A DNA stretch of 64,000 nt from Companilactobacillus kimchiensis (GCF_001438805.1 NZ_JQCF01000001.1:62001-126000), one strand, 5' to 3'; positions 25,930 to 34,512 are shown, numbered from the stretch's first letter. Notes: a model not told the origin generated them from the sequence alone. Program-made: numbers and translations.

Positions 25930-26811
25930 TTAATAACTGGTGGAATTATTATTCTTATGGTGATAATATCTTTTGTGATGATTGCGATTTTGATATTGTG
26001 AATTGACCACTTGAACACGACCATCATCCCCCGCTACCTCAAAATTATTATCCGCTTGTGAACGGCCAGTGGCATAATCAAATTGAATTTTTGATTGTAC
26101 ATTCCATAAATAACGATTGAATTTCAATGTGCCGTCAGTCGATAATGCTTGAACCCAGACACCCCGTGCCATTAAATCATCACCATGAAAAATCGGGGTA
26201 ACTTGGTATATAACTTTCTTATTCTGGGCCAATGCCGTGCGCACTAACTGTTCAGTTTCAGTCATCGTCTTTTGATTAGAAAACGCTGTTTGCGTAAAGA
26301 GATTGTAAGGATTATTGATACTTCCCAAATGTCCTTGATCAGTTTTCCCATTATCATTCAAATTAAAGGTCATTGTATAGGCAATCAGATGTCCTCTATT
26401 TTGGGGAATCACTCGTTCACCATTGATTTGTTTAGGCTCATTATGCCAACCAGTTGGTTTCCAAACTTGTTCCGTTCTGGTTTTGGATTTCCCTAGGTTG
26501 TTTCTGGTTAGATACGCGGTGGCTGTTCCCGTTCGATTTAAACTATCTAAACTAGAATAATCAATCCGTGACGTGGAAAAATCAGTTGCCGTTAAAGTAG
26601 TTGGTTGGTCATCATTCAAAATTTTAACTGGATTGTCTCCCGATTGATAAGTCCAGTTACTCATTTCACTAAGATTGGCTTTTGAAACAGTCTTTTGTTT
26701 TTTTACTTGGGTTGACTCGGTAGTGGTTTTATTACTATCGGTCACTGTGTTACTTGAACACGCTGACAGTAAAAACGGTATTAATAATAGTAGAAAAATC
26801 TTCTTTTTCAT
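25930..26811 (-). CDS. DNA/RNA non-specific endonuclease, lipoprotein
   Basis: A 293-residue surface nuclease. The signal peptide has lipobox LLSAC, so it is lipid-anchored. The beta-beta-alpha-metal domain carries NRGHLIAYT, a variant of the DRGH motif with the catalytic His, and TDQGHLGSINNPYNLFTQTA with the metal-binding Asn region. VIYQVTPIF and DLMARGVWVQALS complete the fold. The C terminus is His/Asn-rich. Similar to EndA/DNA-entry nucleases; it may provide nucleotides or process incoming DNA. GAGGATGG precedes the ATG. The immunity-like gene lies just upstream on the same strand. Confidence 0.88.
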   Translation of the reverse strand: MKKKIFLLLLIPFLLSACSSNTVTDSNKTTTESTQVKKQKTVSKANLSEMSNWTYQSGDNPVKILNDDQPTTLTATDFSTSRIDYSSLDSLNRTGTATAYLTRNNLGKSKTRTEQVWKPTGWHNEPKQINGERVIPQNRGHLIAYTMTFNLNDNGKTDQGHLGSINNPYNLFTQTAFSNQKTMTETEQLVRTALAQNKKVIYQVTPIFHGDDLMARGVWVQALSTDGTLKFNRYLWNVQSKIQFDYATGRSQADNNFEVAGDDGRVQVVNSQYQNRNHHKRYYHHKNNNSTSY

Positions 26812-26905
26812 TTATTCCATCCTCATAATTAAGTTAAATCCATCCCCTTTTAAGTTACTCTATCTCACTCGAAAAATCTTGGTACAATCTGTATTTTTTT
26901 AAAAC

Positions 26906-27235
26906 CTATTGCCGCCAAACTAATCCTGCTTGTGTGGCACTCCAATTAAGACCATCATATTCTGATTTCTCGACCCTAGTTTGATAATATAATTCAATCA
27001 ATGACTTAGGAAAATCTTTGCTATTGGCTAAATATTTTTCGGAAATTTGCTGACATAATACTGATGAAATACAATCAATGTCTAGCTTTTTTTGAAATTG
27101 TTTAATACATCGTGAAACAAATATTTTTAAATCAGGCCTTTTTTCAAGTTGTGGATCGTTATAAACTACCTTCAATTCTTGCTCGATTTTACCCGCAATT
27201 TCTTCAAGTTCTTCTTGTTTTTCTTGACTTCTCAT
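26906..27235 (-). CDS. Bacteriocin-immunity-like protein
   Basis: A 109-residue charged helical protein. The N-terminal part (KVVYNDPQLEKRPDLKIFVS) and middle (LCQQISEKYLANSKDFPKSL) resemble small four-helix immunity proteins, and its C-terminal half is clearly homologous to the 71-residue product at 16527-16742. GAGGGAGAG precedes the ATG. No bacteriocin gene is adjacent. The immunity role is inferred from this similarity. Confidence 0.6.
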   Translation of the reverse strand: MRSQEKQEELEEIAGKIEQELKVVYNDPQLEKRPDLKIFVSRCIKQFQKKLDIDCISSVLCQQISEKYLANSKDFPKSLIELYYQTRVEKSEYDGLNWSATQAGLVWRQ

Positions 27236-27349
27236 ATTTAAACTCTCCCTCTATTACTTACCCTATCAATAAAATTACAATCATAATATAGTCGGAAATA
27301 TTCTTCTTAGATAGTTAGAAAGAATCATTTATTATTAATTTTTCTCATC

Positions 27350-27398
27350 AAAAAAACAGCCATAAGCTCAACTGACAACTGAGTTTATGACTGTTTTT
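27350..27398 (-). terminator. Terminator of the EIIC-hydrolase operon
   Basis: AAAAACAGcCATAAgCTCA pairs with TGAGtTTATGaCTGTTTTT around a short ACTGACAAC loop; it lies past the DUF915 hydrolase stop. Confidence 0.85.
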
Positions 27399-27441
27399 AA
27401 TTAATTATTCTTAATTTTAATATCGGCTATATTTCAAATCA

Positions 27442-28335
27442 CTATTTTCCATCTAAATCAGGTGAATGTGAATCCTGTCTGCCTTGCTGGCCTTGACGTC
27501 CCTGTGGTTTTTGCTGAGGATCAAGAATATATCGATTGATCAGATCGATTATTTGATCATTTTGTGGTAAATCAGAATGTTGTGCATCCGAACCAGAAAC
27601 TGAAATAGTAGTAAAGTGTTTAACTTGTCCCTGATAAATGTATTTTCCAGCCATCACACTCCCCAGTGGGACTAGTCCATCTGAATTATAAGTTTCTGTT
27701 CCAGCCACAAAATAAACACTTAATGAAGTTGGTATTTTTTTCTTATCCTCAATAAAATCGGACAGCATTTGTGTTTTATGATGAACTGATTTTTCATTGA
27801 AATTATACGGTGAACCAATTGTCATCAATTGTTTTATTTTGATTTGATTAGAATAACTGGAATAATAATTCTCCAAAAAGGCTGTATAGATCAATCCTCC
27901 ATTGGAATGACCAATGCCTTTGAAATTATTAAAATTATACTGTTTAGTCAACTGTTTAAAAGCAATATTGAACCAACGAGCTTGTTTTTTTATATTGCTA
28001 TAGCCATCATGATTATTTTCAAAAGCTACAACAATTATCGGTTCATTGTCACCTTGACGTAATCGGCCACTAAAGTGTAATTTATCATCCGTCGTAACTT
28101 TAACCTTGATTAAACTATGGGGATTACGATTATTTTTATTCAACTTTTTTACTAAAGTATCAAACCGATTTTCCGTTGCTGAACTACCAGGAATCATGAT
28201 TACCGGAGACATTTTAGAATTATGTACCCGCATCAAATCAGAAACATTATTTCGAGACCAATTAAGGGAAACGATGACCAAAACAATCGTTAAGATAATT
28301 CCTAACGCTGTTAAAACCCAGGTTTTAATTTTCAT
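27442..28335 (-). CDS. DUF915 alpha/beta hydrolase
   Basis: A 297-residue protein with an N-terminal membrane anchor (WVLTALGIILTIVLVIV), then an extracellular alpha/beta hydrolase fold. MIPGSSATENRFD marks the oxyanion region, GIGHSNGGLIY holds the nucleophile Ser, and DGLVPLGS and the late His (AQHSDLPQN) complete a plausible triad. A Gln/Gly/Arg-rich tail ends the protein. DUF915 proteins are common in lactobacilli with unknown substrates. Its start overlaps the PTS EIIC stop by 11 nt, so they are translationally coupled. Confidence 0.85.
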   Translation of the reverse strand: MKIKTWVLTALGIILTIVLVIVSLNWSRNNVSDLMRVHNSKMSPVIMIPGSSATENRFDTLVKKLNKNNRNPHSLIKVKVTTDDKLHFSGRLRQGDNEPIIVVAFENNHDGYSNIKKQARWFNIAFKQLTKQYNFNNFKGIGHSNGGLIYTAFLENYYSSYSNQIKIKQLMTIGSPYNFNEKSVHHKTQMLSDFIEDKKKIPTSLSVYFVAGTETYNSDGLVPLGSVMAGKYIYQGQVKHFTTISVSGSDAQHSDLPQNDQIIDLINRYILDPQQKPQGRQGQQGRQDSHSPDLDGK

Positions 28336-29566
28336 CGATCTCACCAGCTTTCTGACTGATCCTATCTGATAATTTAACAAACGGCAGATAAATAAAAACA
28401 TCTAAAACAAGTAAAGCTACTCCTAAAATCAAAGATAACCAATTACCATTGGTTCCAATAAAAGCAATCAATGGTCCTGGAGTCCCTGATGGTACAGGAT
28501 AGGCAACTGCTGGAATCCAATGAAGGATTATAAATAACGCTGCTATCAGCATATTAACTAATGGAACTAATACAAACGGAACTAAAAATACCGGATTAAA
28601 TAAAATAGGAATCCCCAACATCATAGGGTAATGGTTATTAAATATTGCTGGGAATATAGCCCACTTTGAAACATTACGATTTTTAGATTTCTTAGAAAAA
28701 ATCAAAATAGCAATAATTAAGGCCAGAACGACCCCACTACCACCAAAGTTGGCAAAACTGTGAAACAAGGTGGTATCAGTAAATTTATATGGGACATTCC
28801 AAGATGATCCAGCTTTTAGAGCAGCATTCATATTAGCCATTGAAGGCGCATCAGAAAAGGTTGGACTATTGGTAAACGGTCCCCCAACCGCCATCCAAGC
28901 TAATAAATTAGTCAAAACGCCCAATCCTAGAACGTACAATAATGCGTGCGATTGACTATGGTCAACGACAAAACTAGCCACATAGGTTGGCACTTCCATC
29001 TTTAACATAGCCATTCCTAAAAGGTTTATTAAGGCGGATATAATCATAATTATCAGAATGGGACTAACAATTTTATAACGTTGATCCAGTTTTGAATTCT
29101 CAAACGCAGTCAACAGACGACTACATAAATAACCAACAATTATTGCAATCAACATCCCTTGAGACATCAAAAAGGGACTAAAATTTGGAATCCCATCTGC
29201 AGTTGGTTGAAAAGCAATAACTAGATAGGCCAATAATCCTACTGCACCTGCTCGAGCAGTATTTTGACCGTATTCCTTAGCTGTGTAGTAAGCCGCACCA
29301 TAAACAGCATACAGAGCAATCATTTCAATTGTACAGTGGAAAACGACCCCCATGATCCAGCTCAATTCATTATTATATGGTAACCAAGTTGTGATACCGA
29401 ACATTCTTGCCATGTAACCATTTTTCGTTAAAAAAGCGAACTTGATTACTTCTGCAAAACTACCTAACAACATAATTGGAAAAAGTAATATTAGCGTATC
29501 ACGGACAGCACTGGCTATTTTAGTATTACGTAATTTAGCTGATAAATATAATATTTGAACTAACAT
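28325..29566 (-). CDS. PTS EIIC permease, lactose/cellobiose/chitobiose class
   Basis: A 413-residue membrane permease. Family marks are IMLLGSFAEVIKFAF near the N terminus, GPFTNSPTFSDAPSMANMNA in the centre and NNHYPMMLGIPILFNPVFLV with TPGPLIAFIGTNGNW near the end, the substrate-binding block of CelB/LacE permeases. No EIIA or EIIB gene lies next to it, so it must borrow partners or sense sugar. The start at 29566 follows GGGGG. The overlapping hydrolase gene suggests a joint function. Confidence 0.9.
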   Translation of the reverse strand: MLVQILYLSAKLRNTKIASAVRDTLILLFPIMLLGSFAEVIKFAFLTKNGYMARMFGITTWLPYNNELSWIMGVVFHCTIEMIALYAVYGAAYYTAKEYGQNTARAGAVGLLAYLVIAFQPTADGIPNFSPFLMSQGMLIAIIVGYLCSRLLTAFENSKLDQRYKIVSPILIIMIISALINLLGMAMLKMEVPTYVASFVVDHSQSHALLYVLGLGVLTNLLAWMAVGGPFTNSPTFSDAPSMANMNAALKAGSSWNVPYKFTDTTLFHSFANFGGSGVVLALIIAILIFSKKSKNRNVSKWAIFPAIFNNHYPMMLGIPILFNPVFLVPFVLVPLVNMLIAALFIILHWIPAVAYPVPSGTPGPLIAFIGTNGNWLSLILGVALLVLDVFIYLPFVKLSDRISQKAGEIDEN

Positions 29567-29706
29567 TTTAGCCCCCATAATTCAACAAATCGTCATTTTT
29601 TATTACCCACATATTATTGACTTTTTTAATCCTTTTATCCATATTATTAGATAAAAAAATACACTCACAAAGAATTTTTTCTTCATGAATGTTTATTTAT
29701 AATTAA

Positions 29707-30384
29707 TTAACCTTGATATTTACCATGAATAACAACCTTCATATCAGAAGGTACGTTGTCATAAACCCATTTACAGTCAGGAACTGATAAATGAACACAG
29801 CCATGTGACGATGGTTCACGGCCCAAAGTTTTCCCAATTGTTTCATCATATTTTCCATTAATATCTGTTGGTGTGGTGTGGAACAAATACTCACCATGAT
29901 TCAAGAATGAGACCCAATAATATGCCCCCATTTTTAACGGTTCTGTATAGAAAAAGTCACCACGTTCATGTTGAATATAATAAGTTCCCCGTGGAGTCGT
30001 ATCGTGTCTACCTGTTGAAGAATACATTGAATATAACTTAGTAGTACCATCCATGATATAAACACGCTGGGTCGCAATATCAACATCGATCCAAGCATTG
30101 GGATGTGCCTGCAAATCTGGATAAGCTTTCTTCTCTGATGGACTATCGTACTTAAAATTCTTTAAGCCAACCATATCCTTATCATCTTGAACCGTCTTTG
30201 GTGTATCAGCTTTTTTAGCAATACTTTTGGTCGATTTAGCAGATGCTGTTGTTTTAGTATTAGTTTTACTATCAGCTTCTACTTTAACATTGCCATTATT
30301 ATTGATTGCATAAAAAGCCGCGGACCCCAATCCCAACACAAGCAAAATTGTTAGTACGATTTTATATATCCCTTTATATTTAAT
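29707..30384 (-). CDS. L,D-transpeptidase (YkuD), possible ATT start
   Basis: A protein of about 225 residues with an N-terminal membrane anchor, a Lys/Thr/Ser-rich spacer and a C-terminal YkuD domain (about 110-225) carrying the catalytic motif PSSHGCVHLS with active-site Cys. It makes 3-3 peptidoglycan cross-links or attaches proteins to the wall. The only conventional starter in frame is TTG at 30345, inside the hydrophobic helix and without a ribosome site. A strong GGGGG lies 8 nt before ATT at 30384, which adds the basic start (M)KYKGIYKIVLTI and completes a normal signal anchor. An in-frame stop lies just upstream. Confidence 0.85.
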   Translation of the reverse strand: MKYKGIYKIVLTILLVLGLGSAAFYAINNNGNVKVEADSKTNTKTTASAKSTKSIAKKADTPKTVQDDKDMVGLKNFKYDSPSEKKAYPDLQAHPNAWIDVDIATQRVYIMDGTTKLYSMYSSTGRHDTTPRGTYYIQHERGDFFYTEPLKMGAYYWVSFLNHGEYLFHTTPTDINGKYDETIGKTLGREPSSHGCVHLSVPDCKWVYDNVPSDMKVVIHGKYQG

Positions 30385-30499
30385 TGCTTTTTCCCCCGAA
30401 TTTGTATATTACAGTTACATTTGTTCATTATACGTTTTCCTTAATGTGAAAAAAAGTCTAGATTGTAGTAGAAAATACGGTAGAACAAATATATGGATA

Positions 30500-30548
30500 A
30501 AAAAACAATCATAATGGTTAAAATATACCAACCGTTATAATTGTTTTA
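30500..30548 (-). terminator. Terminator of the XRE-membrane gene
   Basis: AAAACAATcATAAtGGTT pairs with AACCgTTATaATTGTTTTA, with A- and T-runs on the two sides. It lies downstream of the stop at 30583. Confidence 0.8.
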
Positions 30549-30582
30549 TTAAAAACAAAAAATATTTTAAACTTCAATTTTA

Positions 30583-31131
30583 TTATCTGAAATATAAAAC
30601 TATTCCATTAATTATCGAAAATAAACCCACAACAACACTAGTAATCATTAATCCAAATCCCATATTAAATAAATTATTGATACCACCAATTAGAACCACT
30701 GTTCCAAATAATATAAGGTGAATCTGATTAAATAGTGTAGTATGCCAATTCAATCGTCTTCTTATCGATCCTTTTATAACAAGAAAAACAACTATCCAAA
30801 CGATCAACATATCAAACCAATAAAGACCCTTATTTGTGGACACTTGAGTTAATCTTTCGAGCACCAAACAAAATAAAATACAACTCCATGCGGAAAATTT
30901 AATAATATTATTCACTGGGGATGGTTCATTTTTTGATATTAAAGAAGTCATAGACATTTGATAAAAATTTGCAATTGCTTGAATCGTATCCACATCTGGG
31001 TGATTACGATTTGTTTCCCAACTGGAAACAGTTTGACGCGATACATGTAATTCTCTTGCAAGATCCAGTTGTGTCAAATGATGATTTAACCGTAATTGTT
31101 TTAGTTTAGTACCAATATCGGATGAGCTCAC
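30583..31131 (-). CDS. XRE regulator with C-terminal membrane domain
   Basis: A 182-residue protein. The HTH (about 3-62) reads IGTKLKQLRLNHHLTQLDLA and HVSRQTVSSWETNRNHPDVD. The rest has about four membrane helices (LIVWIVVFLVIKG, LILFGTVVLIGG and LMITSVVVGLFSIINGIVLYF). Such membrane-tethered regulators may sense envelope state. The start is GTG 31131, 9 nt from GGGGG; an upstream frame from 31158 lacks a site. It is divergent from a small membrane protein gene at 31314. Confidence 0.83.
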   Translation of the reverse strand: MSSSDIGTKLKQLRLNHHLTQLDLARELHVSRQTVSSWETNRNHPDVDTIQAIANFYQMSMTSLISKNEPSPVNNIIKFSAWSCILFCLVLERLTQVSTNKGLYWFDMLIVWIVVFLVIKGSIRRRLNWHTTLFNQIHLILFGTVVLIGGINNLFNMGFGLMITSVVVGLFSIINGIVLYFR

Positions 31132-31313
31132 TGTCAATTTCCCCCATATAATAAACAAAGTTCAAAATTTTATAACTTCTTCAAATTTAAAGTGCTATTT
31201 TTAATGGCGTCGTGCTATATCCCTCATTAACTTACATATAAATTCTCAATCTTGATACTATAATTATAGACTTAAATTATTCTATTTATTAAATAGCAAT
31301 GGAGGATTTTATC

Positions 31314-31511
31314 ATGTCAAAGCAAAAGATTATCAATATTATTATTGGAACTACATGGATGTTGATGGCACTATTCTTATATTTTCGTCAGACAGATGGT
31401 AGTGGTGCGACTAATAATACCTTAAACCAATTTGTTTCACTCTTCATTTGGTTATTTATAGGACTAATAATATTAGTTATAAGTTGGATTTATTGGCATC
31501 ACAGGGATTAA
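31314..31511 (+). CDS. Small membrane protein, 65 residues
   Basis: The product starts MSKQKIINIIIGTTWMLMAL, with two membrane helices (about 6-24 and 41-59) and a basic C terminus WIYWHHRD. GGAGG precedes the ATG at 31314. It is transcribed divergently from the membrane-bound XRE gene and may be its target, which is an inference from position. No family is recognised. Confidence 0.65.
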   Translation: MSKQKIINIIIGTTWMLMALFLYFRQTDGSGATNNTLNQFVSLFIWLFIGLIILVISWIYWHHRD

Positions 31512-31532
31512 TTTATTTTATAATGTTTAGCT

Positions 31533-31546
31533 GTAACGTCGTTATA
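31533..31546. promoter_or_regulatory. Second copy of the TAACG-N-CGTTA dyad
   Basis: The 14-mer GTAACGTCGTTATA is the exact reverse complement of 212-225. Here it overlaps the possible -10 box of the candidate RNA. Confidence 0.25.
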
Positions 31547-31662
31547 CTTAGAATAGCATGGTTATTAATTCGTTATAAGTTCATGACATGGACTACCACT
31601 GCTATCGGAGATTTAAAATAAAGGGCTGAAGTGAACCTCAATAAGGCGGGTGGCCCTTTTTT
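31545..31662 (+). ncRNA. Candidate structured RNA with terminator
   Basis: There is no frame here, but there is clear potential for structure: ATAGCATGGT pairs with ACCACTGCTAT (one bulge) about 60 nt later, then AAAGGGC (31620-31626) pairs with GCCCTTT (31653-31659), followed by a T-run. A TATACT box lies at the left edge, and the dyad GTAACGTCGTTATA (31533-31546) overlaps it. It could be a small RNA or the long 3' UTR of the 65-residue gene. No known RNA family is recognised. Confidence 0.3.
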
Positions 31663-31719
31663 CTGAGACTATAATTCCTCTTTCACTAGTATCTCAAGAT
31701 CAATAATATTTATTACAAC

Positions 31720-32286
31720 TTAAACTATATAATTTGAAGCGACCCACTCGTTTGTAGACACACGATGATATGTAATACCATCGACCAGCTTATTTTGACC
31801 AGTATACCAAAGCGTATTATTTGCTAATCCACGATCAGAAACAATACTCATACTTCCATCAGGCTGTAATGCTTTCAATGGAACATAAATTGAAGATGTG
31901 TTGTTAACACGAATAGTGTTAGTATCTGTTGACCCATTAGCATTCGTTGTGCCAGAATCATTTCCTTCACCATTACTGTAATCAGATGGTGTCTGATAAC
32001 TAGTGAAAAAATCATCATACAATTGAGAAACATCAAAATTGCCATAACTACCTGCAAATTTATAAGTGCTTGTCCATTGCCAACCATGTGTCCATGAATA
32101 TTCATTCATATTGGTGGCATCTGAAGGCCATTTAGCAATCCAACCTTTTTCTACATCAACATGCGTTCCTGTGAGACGAGCTGCAAATCCAACAGTTGAA
32201 GGTGTTTTTTGAAAATCTACTTTTACAGCTTCATCAAAAACAGCCTTATCTATCAATATCAGTGCTCCAACAGAAGACAAAACCAA
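31720..32286 (-). pseudogene. Truncated GH25 lysozyme with SLAP domain
   Basis: Only the last third of a GH25 muramidase remains: GWIAKWPSD, then HGWQWTSTYKFAGSYGNFDV, the closing strand of the GH25 barrel. A Ser/Asn/Gly/Thr linker and one SLAP module ending YHRVSTNEWVASNYIV follow. The catalytic DxE region and signal peptide are missing. Upstream of about 32220 the frame runs antisense through an unrelated transporter tail and has no ribosome site. The gene has been cut by a rearrangement and is unlikely to be functional. Confidence 0.78.
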
Positions 32287-32431
32287 AACATCAATTTCAA
32301 TTATTGTTTTCTCATTTGTATTCTTCTTACCATTTAAAGGTATTCCTATTATTGCCAGTATAATCTCTGGAAGTGTAATTACTCTCGTAATATCAGGTAT
32401 GGATCTGTTTGCTAATCATTTCCGTGAATAA
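32213..32431 (+). pseudogene. C-terminal remnant of a membrane transporter
   Basis: The plus frame is open from 32213 to the stop at 32429-32431 with no start codon. From about 32260 it reads like a permease C terminus: TSISIIVFSFVFFLPFKGIP and IIASIISGSVITLVISGMDL, then FANHFRE. A strong terminator follows, as expected at the end of a real gene. The rest of the gene is absent and replaced by the lysozyme remnant on the other strand. The transporter family is not identified. Confidence 0.55.
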
Positions 32432-32445
32432 GAATTGATTGTATT

Positions 32446-32495
32446 AAAAAATAGAGCTATGAATTTTGACGTTTAAAATTCATAGCTCTATTTTG
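32446..32495. terminator. Strong bidirectional terminator
   Basis: AAAATAGAGCTATGAATTTT pairs perfectly with AAAATTCATAGCTCTATTTT around a GACGTTT loop. It serves the transporter remnant and the minus-strand ABC operon, whose permease stop lies within it. Confidence 0.92.
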
Positions 32496-33778
32496 TTCTT
32501 ATTCAAATTTTTATCATACCATATTAATATGTTACATGTTTCCATTACTACTAAAACCACAAAGATTAATCCAGAAACCATCAATGGTAAATCGATTATT
32601 ATCATAGTGTTAAAAGCATTAATCAGATGATCTCTAACAATAAAATATAAGAAAATGTTACTGATCAAAGAAACAATGAACAGCAGACAACTATTGAATA
32701 ATATTTCTTCACTACGCTCATGTATCAACATTCCACGTGTAAAGCCAATTCTACTTAATTGTCCAAAATTTTCATATTGCTCTGGCTGCTTCAACATTGC
32801 TACTGAAACAGTATTAGCTATTACAATTATAAGAGGTGCGTCAACATAAATGATGAATGACACAACGATATTTTTCATATCCATATTATTTGGATCAGAC
32901 AATCCAAACAGTAATTCTATCAATCCATAGATAATAGTTTGAACCACAATAATTGGAATTAAATCATCCCTTATTTTACTTGCATTAACGCTTGTTTGTT
33001 GAATTGCCAAGTTGCCAGTACTGCCGCAATTCTCAGGTAATAATAATCTTCCAATTTTTGCCAATATTTTTATTAAGTCTTGTCCCAAATAGATTTGAAA
33101 TAATATCATCCAAAACAAAACGAGAAATAAACTTCGTCCAGATTCTGTTCGAGAACTAATTAAAATTATTTTTACAGATGAAACTATAAAACCAACGCTC
33201 ACAACGACTTGTATGATTAACTTAAAATATTTCCCCGTTGATCTTATTTTAAGAATTTTCTTGGAATTTAAAACTCCTGACAGAAAACAAATCATGATAG
33301 ATAATAAATTAACTATAACGAATAACATTGGTATTATTTTGAAATTAACTTCAGGTAACCAAACTTTTCCAATAAAATTTTGCAACGTATTATAAATGGA
33401 ATCTATTGAAAACAACATAACTATATATCCCAAACAACTGCCTATAAATCCAACAAGACTCAACTGTACTGCAATAATAATTGATATTTGACGGGAATCT
33501 GCACCAAGAAACATCCACATTCTATACTCATCGCTTAATTCATTGACTATCGTTTTAATTACATTACTAATAACAAAAAATAATGTTATTCCACCAAAGA
33601 ACATCGGCATGACAAAAATAGGTAAGGGATTGTTCTGTTGTGATGAAAGCTCTTTTTCAAGGGTAACTGCTCCTGTCAAACAAAAGCTTATCAACCAACC
33701 ATAGACAATAAAGACAAAAATACCTGTCAACCACATCTTTATGGACGATTTAAATTGCAATAAACCCAATCTAATCAT
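32480..33778 (-). CDS. FtsX-like ABC exporter permease
   Basis: A 432-residue membrane protein. The first helix (MWLTGIFVFIVYGWLISFCL) is followed by a soluble part and about seven more helices. ELSDEYRMWMFLGADSRQIS is the typical FtsX/MacB-type coupling segment after the second helix. It overlaps the ATPase gene by 4 nt. In lactobacilli such XRE-ATPase-permease sets often respond to cell-envelope antimicrobials, but no direct sign of substrate is present. Confidence 0.85.
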   Translation of the reverse strand: MIRLGLLQFKSSIKMWLTGIFVFIVYGWLISFCLTGAVTLEKELSSQQNNPLPIFVMPMFFGGITLFFVISNVIKTIVNELSDEYRMWMFLGADSRQISIIIAVQLSLVGFIGSCLGYIVMLFSIDSIYNTLQNFIGKVWLPEVNFKIIPMLFVIVNLLSIMICFLSGVLNSKKILKIRSTGKYFKLIIQVVVSVGFIVSSVKIILISSRTESGRSLFLVLFWMILFQIYLGQDLIKILAKIGRLLLPENCGSTGNLAIQQTSVNASKIRDDLIPIIVVQTIIYGLIELLFGLSDPNNMDMKNIVVSFIIYVDAPLIIVIANTVSVAMLKQPEQYENFGQLSRIGFTRGMLIHERSEEILFNSCLLFIVSLISNIFLYFIVRDHLINAFNTMIIIDLPLMVSGLIFVVLVVMETCNILIWYDKNLNKNKIEL

Positions 33779-34500
33779 ATTATTGCCTTCTTTGTTTCAT
33801 TCATGGCACTAATTAATAACGGTTCAGTTGGATGGTTCACCTCAGCCATTACTTGTCCATCGTTAAGAACTAAAGCTCGGTCTGTTTGTGCTGCCTGTCC
33901 TATATCATGTGTAACCATTACTATACAAACACCTGAATCAGCCAGTTGCCTTAACTGATCAAAAATAATTTGTCTAGATGTCGAATCCAAGGCTCCAGTT
34001 GGTTCATCCGCAAAAATTATCTCAGCTTTCATTGTTAATGCACGGGCAATCGCCACTTTTTGTTGTTCGCCGCCTGATAATTCAGCAGGTAACTGTTTTA
34101 AATCAGCTTTAAAATTCAAGCTATTCATCAACTGATATATTTTCGTTTTATTAATCCTTTGGCGTGATAACCGTAATGGTAAAACAATATTATCAAACGC
34201 TGATAGTGCAGGTAACAGATTATAAGATTGAAAAATATAACTAATCTTCGTCCGCCGAAGTTTTGCTATTTTGCGTTCTGATATATTATTCAATAATTGA
34301 TTATCAATTTTTACAGTACCAGATGTTGGTTGCACCAAGCCGGAAAGACATTTCAATAAAGTCGTTTTGCCTGATCCAGATGGTCCAATTATACTCAAAA
34401 ATTCGCCCGAGCTTGTCTGCAGGTCAATTCCATGCAAAATTTCAATCTGATTGCCTTTATTTCCCATTACCTTAGTTACTTTGTTTGCCATTATCTTCAT
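33775..34500 (-). CDS. ABC transporter ATPase, MacB/LolD class
   Basis: A 241-residue ATPase with Walker A GPSGSGKTT, signature LSGGEQQKVAIARAL, Walker B IIFADEPTGALDS and H-loop MVTHD. This is the class that pairs with FtsX-like permeases. The start at 34500 is 9 nt from GAGG. It lies between the XRE regulator and the permease in one operon. Confidence 0.93.
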   Translation of the reverse strand: MKIMANKVTKVMGNKGNQIEILHGIDLQTSSGEFLSIIGPSGSGKTTLLKCLSGLVQPTSGTVKIDNQLLNNISERKIAKLRRTKISYIFQSYNLLPALSAFDNIVLPLRLSRQRINKTKIYQLMNSLNFKADLKQLPAELSGGEQQKVAIARALTMKAEIIFADEPTGALDSTSRQIIFDQLRQLADSGVCIVMVTHDIGQAAQTDRALVLNDGQVMAEVNHPTEPLLISAMNETKKAII

Positions 34501-34512
34501 AATATTCATCCT

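Noticed and set aside
31620-31662. T-box or insertion-sequence end suggested by GGCGGGTGGCCC and TGAAGTGAACC
   Set aside because: The T-box core GGGTGGNACCGCG is not present, no transposase or matching inverted repeat is near, and the stretch is explained by a terminator hairpin.
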